DNA from: Pirellulales bacterium
GTDB lineage: Bacteria; Planctomycetota; Planctomycetia; Pirellulales; UBA7805
Length of the DNA stretch: 36,891 nt
Direction of reading: 5' to 3'
Assembly (NCBI GenBank): GCA_030751095.1
Contig: JASMGX010000011.1
Location: 1-36,891, forward strand
The position numbers and the translations under genes are program-made. How positions within the stretch are numbered: the stretch's first letter is position 1; the number at the start of each line of letters is the position of its first letter. This document shows positions 32,211 to 36,891 of this stretch, in pieces. The notes below the pieces were generated by a model, which saw only the letters and a list, made by a program, of their open reading frames with translations, ran no database searches and was not told the DNA's origin.

Positions 32211-32547
32211 AGAACCGAATTCTCCACGCGTAGGAGCTAGTCGCCGTTAGGGAGGCGAATCGCTGGTTAGGGGAGTGCGATGTTGTCAACCTGGAAGGGT
32301 ATGAGAACGATACGAAGTACACTGACGATTCTAGCCGCTCTTGGCACGCGTGTCGAGCAGTTCCTTGGGCGTTCTTTGATAAAGCCAACCGTTAAATACG
32401 CATCGGTAAAACAAATTGGGTTTGCCGTCGCCTCTCGGGGGGGTTGTCCCGGCTAAAGTCTCGACCCCGGGGCATCCGATCCAATCAAGAGGCGATGCCC
32501 ACCAAAACGCTCACCAGGCTCCCGGCTGAAGGAGTGGAGGATACCGA
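32211..32547 (+). promoter_or_regulatory. 337-base divergent region with possible structured leader
   Basis: No gene is seen here. Close to the rightward gene, 32428-32499 can fold in more than one way: TCGCCTCT (32428-32435) pairs with AGAGGCGA (32488-32495); inside it GGGGTTG (32440-32446) pairs with CGACCCC (32462-32468); and GGCATC (32471-32476) pairs with GATGCC (32494-32499), which competes with the outer stem. Such exclusive pairings resemble regulatory leaders, but this is by eye only. A GGAGTGGAGG ribosome site lies just before the ATG at 32548. The left part (32211-32400) holds nothing recognisable. Confidence 0.4.
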
Positions 32548-33102
32548 ATGTCCAATGCCAAGGCCACATTATCAAAGACTTTAGGGTTCCTTTCGGTCGT
32601 TCGAGATACGGAGTCCTCTCGGATCGGTGGCCTTTTATTAATCAATGCTAGCAGTCGGCCTTTGGAGTTCCATTGCACCGCCCCGGTCAAGCCGAATCGC
32701 GCCCAGGAGATTCTCTACGGGCCGACTCTCGATGAGTATCTCTGCGGGGAACAGATCGGCCATGCCCTCCATGCTGAAATCAAAGTCGGCTTGGACTTGC
32801 TGCTCACCGATGTCCCGGAAATGCTCGTCCTGCGCCACCTCATCCCGCAACCGCTCATTTTAGTTGGTGGGGAATCGAAAGAATCGGATGCCGATGCTAG
32901 CGAGACGTTGCCGCAACTGGTGCATACCCAGCGGAACGCAGTGGCGATGGCGACCCGATTTGAATACGAGCAGGATCTTGCTCGCGCGGGCGAATTGCTG
33001 GACTCGTTGGGAACCAGTTTGGATTTGCTGGAACCATTTACGCGAATCCACGAAGCAATTCAGGAAGCACAGGGAGGCATCCGGAAACAGCCGGCGGCTT
33101 GA
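32548..33102 (+). CDS. hypothetical protein upstream of SNF2 helicase
   Basis: 184 residues, no signal peptide or membrane segment. The first half reads like an alpha/beta domain (LGFLSVVRDTESSRIGGLLL, RPLEFHCTAPVKPNRAQEI), the second half helical. A single family cannot be named; the strand-rich start with SSRPLEFHC suggests a small regulatory or binding domain. The start has a strong Shine-Dalgarno (GGAGTGGAGG). The SNF2 gene begins 21 bases after the stop on the same strand, so the two are almost certainly co-expressed and may act together. Confidence 0.82.
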   Translation: MSNAKATLSKTLGFLSVVRDTESSRIGGLLLINASSRPLEFHCTAPVKPNRAQEILYGPTLDEYLCGEQIGHALHAEIKVGLDLLLTDVPEMLVLRHLIPQPLILVGGESKESDADASETLPQLVHTQRNAVAMATRFEYEQDLARAGELLDSLGTSLDLLEPFTRIHEAIQEAQGGIRKQPAA

Positions 33103-33123
33103 GTCGTTTTTCGAGGAGCGAGG

Positions 33124-34890
33124 ATGTCCAAAGATCAAAATTCGTCGCGCATGCATCCTGTTGTGGATCCTCTCAAGGGGTCGACGGAGCTCTCCATCGA
33201 TGTGCGTATGTACAGGACCGGTTGGCAAACGGCTCTGCACCGTCTGCCAAAGGTTGCTGTCAAGTCGGTTTGCGGAGATCCTCCACCTCCTGGGGTCGTG
33301 TCGCTCGACCTGAGAGCTGTTCGGCCAGCACTGCGTAGTTATCATTTTTCGCAGTCTGAGGCCGTGGTCCAGCCGATGCCAGAATCTCAGCGGTCAAGCA
33401 GTCGGTCCGACTTGCGAGGTACTCCAAAGAGCAAGACCCGAATGGTTCCACCGGCGGACATTGTAAAACTTGAGGAGCGGCTATGGTACTTGCTCCAGCC
33501 CTCGCTCGAGGAGTTGTTGGCTGATAGCTCGCTGTCCCTACCATTCCATCCCTTTCCCTATCAGTTTGCCGGAGTCGCTTTTTTGTTTCCCCGATATGCG
33601 GCGGTTTTGGCGGATGAGATGGGCTTGGGGAAAACGATGCAGGCAATCACGACAATCCGGTTATTGCTCCACGCAGGCCAGATCCGCCGCGTTCTGATCA
33701 TTTGTCCCAAACCTCTTGTGACCAACTGGCAGCGAGAGTTTGGGCTTTGGGCTCCTGAGATTCCGATGAATGTCATTTCCGGTAACGCAACGGAGCGTGC
33801 GTGGAAGTGGCAGTTTCCCCAAACGATCGTTGCGGTGGCGAATTACGAGTTGGTCCAACGCGATCGAGATCTCATCGGTCGCAACGAGGACGGTTACGAT
33901 CTCGTGGTGCTCGATGAAGCACAGCGGATCAAAAACCGCTACGGGGCAACTGCCGAGGCGGTGCGTTCGGTTTCTCGGCGCCGTAGTTGGGCGCTGACAG
34001 GGACTCCGGTGGAAAACAGTGTCGACGACCTTGTGGGAATCTTTGAATTTGTTGCGCCGGGACATCTCAGTCCAGGCATGCGACCCTCCCGGATGGCCCG
34101 CAGTGTGAACGACTATGTGCTGAGAAGAACCAAGGACCAAGTCCTAAAGGATTTGCCACCTAAACTCGTTCGCGATGCCGTGATTGATTTGACACTTTCC
34201 CAGAGAGAGACCTACTCTCAGGTGGAGGAGGAGGGGACCATCCGCCTCTCCGCAATGGGAACCGCCGCCACCGTCACCCACGTCTTTGAACTGATCCTGC
34301 GGCTCAAACAGATCTGTAATTTTGATCCGGTAACCGGCGAGAGTGCCAAAGCGGACCGTTTGGAAGCAGAATTGGAAGAAATTGCAGCAAGCGGTAAAAA
34401 AGCGATCATCTTCAGTCAATATGTAGCGACGATTGAAAAGCTCGCTCTGCGACTTTCGAGGTTTGGTCCCGTTCAATACCACGGCAAGATTCCCACCCGG
34501 TACCGGGATGAGGTTCTTCGGAAGTTTCGCCAAGAAGAGCAAAGCCGGGTGATTCTGATGAGCTACGGCGCGGGTAGCGTTGGGCTTAATTTACAGAATG
34601 CCAGTTACGTTTTCTTGTTTGACCGTTGGTGGAATCCGGCGGTCGAGGATCAGGCGATCAATCGTGCCCATCGGATCGGTGTGAGCGGCCCGGTGACCGT
34701 CACCCGTTTTCTCTCGCAGCGTACCATTGAGGAACGCATCCATGAGATCCTGATGGAAAAGCGCGAGATCTTCGACACAATTTTTTCAGCCAACGCCCAG
34801 ACGCCCAAGAATACGGGGCTTTCTCAGAAGGAGATCTTCGGGCTCTTCGATCTGCACACTCCGCATGGACCCATTTCGGGCGCCGCCTGA
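33124..34890 (+). CDS. SNF2-family DNA-dependent ATPase
   Basis: 588 residues. The N-terminal 130 are variable. The two RecA lobes carry Walker A DEMGLGKTMQAI, motif Ia ICPKPLVTNW, Walker B VVLDEAQRIKNR (DEAQ, usual in bacterial SNF2 proteins), motif III LTGTPVEN, and in the second lobe IIFSQYVATIEKL, GSVGLNLQNASYV and NRAHRIGVSGPVTVTRFL (motif VI). Such enzymes translocate on double-stranded DNA to remodel protein-DNA complexes, for example to remove stalled RNA polymerase. There is no added HNH, SWIM or methylase domain, and no restriction or defence genes adjoin it, so a defence role is not indicated. A Shine-Dalgarno (GAGGAGCGAGG) precedes the ATG. Confidence 0.94.
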   Translation: MSKDQNSSRMHPVVDPLKGSTELSIDVRMYRTGWQTALHRLPKVAVKSVCGDPPPPGVVSLDLRAVRPALRSYHFSQSEAVVQPMPESQRSSSRSDLRGTPKSKTRMVPPADIVKLEERLWYLLQPSLEELLADSSLSLPFHPFPYQFAGVAFLFPRYAAVLADEMGLGKTMQAITTIRLLLHAGQIRRVLIICPKPLVTNWQREFGLWAPEIPMNVISGNATERAWKWQFPQTIVAVANYELVQRDRDLIGRNEDGYDLVVLDEAQRIKNRYGATAEAVRSVSRRRSWALTGTPVENSVDDLVGIFEFVAPGHLSPGMRPSRMARSVNDYVLRRTKDQVLKDLPPKLVRDAVIDLTLSQRETYSQVEEEGTIRLSAMGTAATVTHVFELILRLKQICNFDPVTGESAKADRLEAELEEIAASGKKAIIFSQYVATIEKLALRLSRFGPVQYHGKIPTRYRDEVLRKFRQEEQSRVILMSYGAGSVGLNLQNASYVFLFDRWWNPAVEDQAINRAHRIGVSGPVTVTRFLSQRTIEERIHEILMEKREIFDTIFSANAQTPKNTGLSQKEIFGLFDLHTPHGPISGAA

Positions 34891-35063
34891 ATGAAGGGGC
34901 ACCCGCGGTCCATTTTCTTGGCTCCTTGCCCATCCGGTTTTCAGCCGCAATCTTTTCCGATTCTTGCGGGGATACCCCGGCCCATCCTTTTCGTCGGACC
35001 GAGTGCTTGCCTAGAATGACAACTCATGCGGTTTGCCAGGAAACGATTCTCACTCGGAGCAAC

Positions 35064-36891
35064 AATGCCGATCTCCCATTACGACTACGATGTGGTGATC
35101 GTCGGTGCCGGCCACGCAGGTACCGAGGCGGCACTGGCCGCTGCGCGGTTGGGAGCAAAAACGGCACTCTTGACGACCAACCTCGACACGGTCGCGCAGA
35201 TGAGTTGCAATCCTGCGATCGGTGGTGTGGCAAAGGGGCAGATCGTCCGCGAGATTGACGCGCTCGGTGGTGCCATGGGAGGGGCAATCGACGCGACGGG
35301 AATTCAGTTCCGGTTGCTCAATCGACGCAAGGGGCCAGCCATGCACAGCCCCCGGGCCCAAGCGGACAAGCTGGCATACCAGCAGTATGTCAAGCGGGTC
35401 GTTGAAGAGCAGGAAAATCTTGAGTTGCGCCAGGAGATCGTCGAAGATCTACTCGTCGAGGAGAGGACCGGCAAACAAGCGATTTGCGGAGTCCGCACAG
35501 CAGGTGGTGCCCTTTACCAGGCGCGAGCCGTCTGTTTGACGACCGGTACGTTTTTGCGGGCGCTGATGCATCTTGGGGAGAAAAAAACGGATGGGGGTCG
35601 GGCAGGGGAGGGGACGAGCGCCGGCATCAGCGAGGCACTGCATCGCCTCGGCTTCGTGACATCGCGATTCAAGACCGGCACGCCACCGCGACTCAATGGG
35701 CGCACTATTGATTATGCGGCCACGGAACTTCAGCCGGGCGATGACGATCCTCAACCTTTTTCTTTTCTTACGGATCGAGTAACCGATAACCAATTGCCGT
35801 GCTACATCACGCACACCAACGTTAGCGTCCATGACTTGATTCGGGCAAATCTTTCCCGCGCCCCGATGTACTCCGGCCAGATTCGCGGCAACGGACCAAG
35901 GTATTGCCCCTCGATCGAGGATAAAGTGGTGCGGTTTTCCGATAAAGATCGGCATCAGTTATTTCTTGAACCGGAGGGTCGCAGGACCTGCGAAGTGTAT
36001 GTGAACGGTCTTTCTACGAGTTTGCCCCGTGATGTTCAGGATGCGATCTTTCAATCGATTCCTGGCCTCGAGAGGGCACAGATCATGCGGTATGGTTACG
36101 CAGTGGAGTACGATTATTGTCCACCCGAACAGTTGCGGTCTTCGCTGGAGACTTGGCGGGTGGACGGCCTTTACTTTGCGGGTCAGATCAACGGTACCAC
36201 CGGCTACGAAGAGGCGGCTGCCCAGGGGCTCGTTGCCGGAGCGAATGCCGCCCTTTCATTACGGGGTGAGGCGCCACTCGCCCTCTCGCGAGACGGAAGT
36301 TACATCGGAGTCCTTGTGGACGATCTGGTGACCTGTGGGGTGGATGAACCGTATCGGATGTTTACAAGTCGCGCCGAATACCGATTGTTGCTCCGGCAGG
36401 ACAACGCGGATCGCCGATTAACGCCGATGGCTGCTCGGGTCGGGCTGGCGGATGCTCGGCGGCGCGGGCTAGTCGAGACGAAAGAAGCGGCGATCGGGGC
36501 GGTGAAAAAAATGCTCCTAAAACACCGTACCGAGGGGATGACGCTCGAAAAATTCCTCCGACGAGCAGAAACGAGTTGGGAGGATGTTCTCTCGCGGCAT
36601 CCGGAACTGGCCAAGATCACCCCGGATGTTGCCCAGCAGGTCACGTACGACACGAAATACGCCCCCTATGTCGAGCGCCAGGCGGGCGAGGTGGCTCGCC
36701 AGCATAAGCTCGCGAGAAAGGGAATTCCCGATGATTTTGACTATCGGGCGATCGAACCGCTACGCAATGAAGCGAAAGAAAAACTGTCCCATTTTCGGCC
36801 CGGCACGCTAGCACAGGCCGGTCGCATCAGCGGAATCACACCGGCCGACCTCGCACTGCTCATGGTGCACCTGGAAAGTGGCCAGCGAGAC
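35064..36891 (+). CDS. mnmG: tRNA uridine 5-carboxymethylaminomethyl modification enzyme MnmG, 3' end cut by window
   Basis: 609 codons are visible and no stop is reached, but the last residues ([14 protein letters not shown]) match the conserved end of MnmG, so only a few residues are missing. FAD motif [21 protein letters not shown] lies at residues 9-29 (Rossmann), followed by the signature [18 protein letters not shown] and the second signature [20 protein letters not shown]. MnmG with MnmE installs the carboxymethylaminomethyl group on wobble U34 of several tRNAs. The start at 35064 has GGAGC upstream and leads directly into the FAD strand. It starts 173 bases after the SNF2 stop, probably from its own promoter. 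mnmE and rsmG, common neighbours, are not in view. Confidence 0.97.

Noticed and set aside
32338-32355. Sigma-54 promoter (TTGGCACG)
   Set aside because: The -24 part matches, but the -12 TTGC element is missing at the right spacing.
33124-34890. Phage-defence island around the SNF2 helicase
   Set aside because: No nuclease, methylase, integrase or other defence genes flank it; the neighbours are a small unknown gene and mnmG.

Overview
The window looks like chromosomal DNA of a planctomycete, probably near the Pirellulales. The evidence is indirect: tandem Gfo/Idh/MocA oxidoreductases, an SSS transporter paired with a DUF3311 protein, a membrane-anchored Hsp70, PQQ-like beta-propellers, many starts without a clear Shine-Dalgarno, and a squalene-hopene-cyclase-like gene in an unusual setting. 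No phage, insertion sequence, CRISPR array, rRNA or tRNA gene was recognised. Both ends cut through genes: a DEAD-box helicase on the left and mnmG on the right.

Layout. 1-6.5 kb: RNA helicase (partial), Hsp70-type chaperone, DinG-type helicase, and a zinc-ribbon membrane protein. 6.5-8.3 kb: thiazole biosynthesis (thiG, thiS) with an overlapping unknown membrane-anchored protein. 8.4-10.8 kb: two Gfo/Idh/MocA oxidoreductases. 10.9-13.4 kb: a run made of rpsR, a hotdog thioesterase, a prenyltransferase-beta-like protein without its zinc ligands, and a LolD-type ATPase. 13.5-16.1 kb: sodium:solute symporter with its DUF3311 partner, a perfect 14-bp-stem terminator, and a secreted Cna/carboxypeptidase-regulatory-like protein. 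31.7-36.9 kb: a helical hypothetical protein, a possibly structured leader, a small hypothetical gene followed by a SNF2 helicase, and mnmG.

The centre (16.4-31.6 kb) is the most interesting part. A minus-strand run holds a squalene-hopene-cyclase-like class II terpene cyclase, a fusion of a cysteine-rich DUF116 domain to an isoprenyl diphosphate synthase, a chorismate-lyase-like protein, and a flavoprotein with flavin-halogenase motifs. A radical SAM enzyme is divergently transcribed from the cyclase. Beside it lies a seven-gene minus-strand run: LuxE/CapK-like acid-activating enzyme, aldehyde dehydrogenase lacking the usual general-base glutamate (as in CoA-acylating types), iron alcohol dehydrogenase, PQQ-like propeller, HemN-like radical SAM enzyme, lipoyl GcvH-like protein, and a two-cluster ferredoxin protein. 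I infer a lipid or terpenoid (perhaps meroterpenoid) pathway plus a carboxylate-to-alcohol reduction module with radical SAM chemistry. The products cannot be read from sequence. Squalene-forming genes (hpnCDE), a UbiA prenyltransferase and glycine-cleavage partners are all absent from the window.
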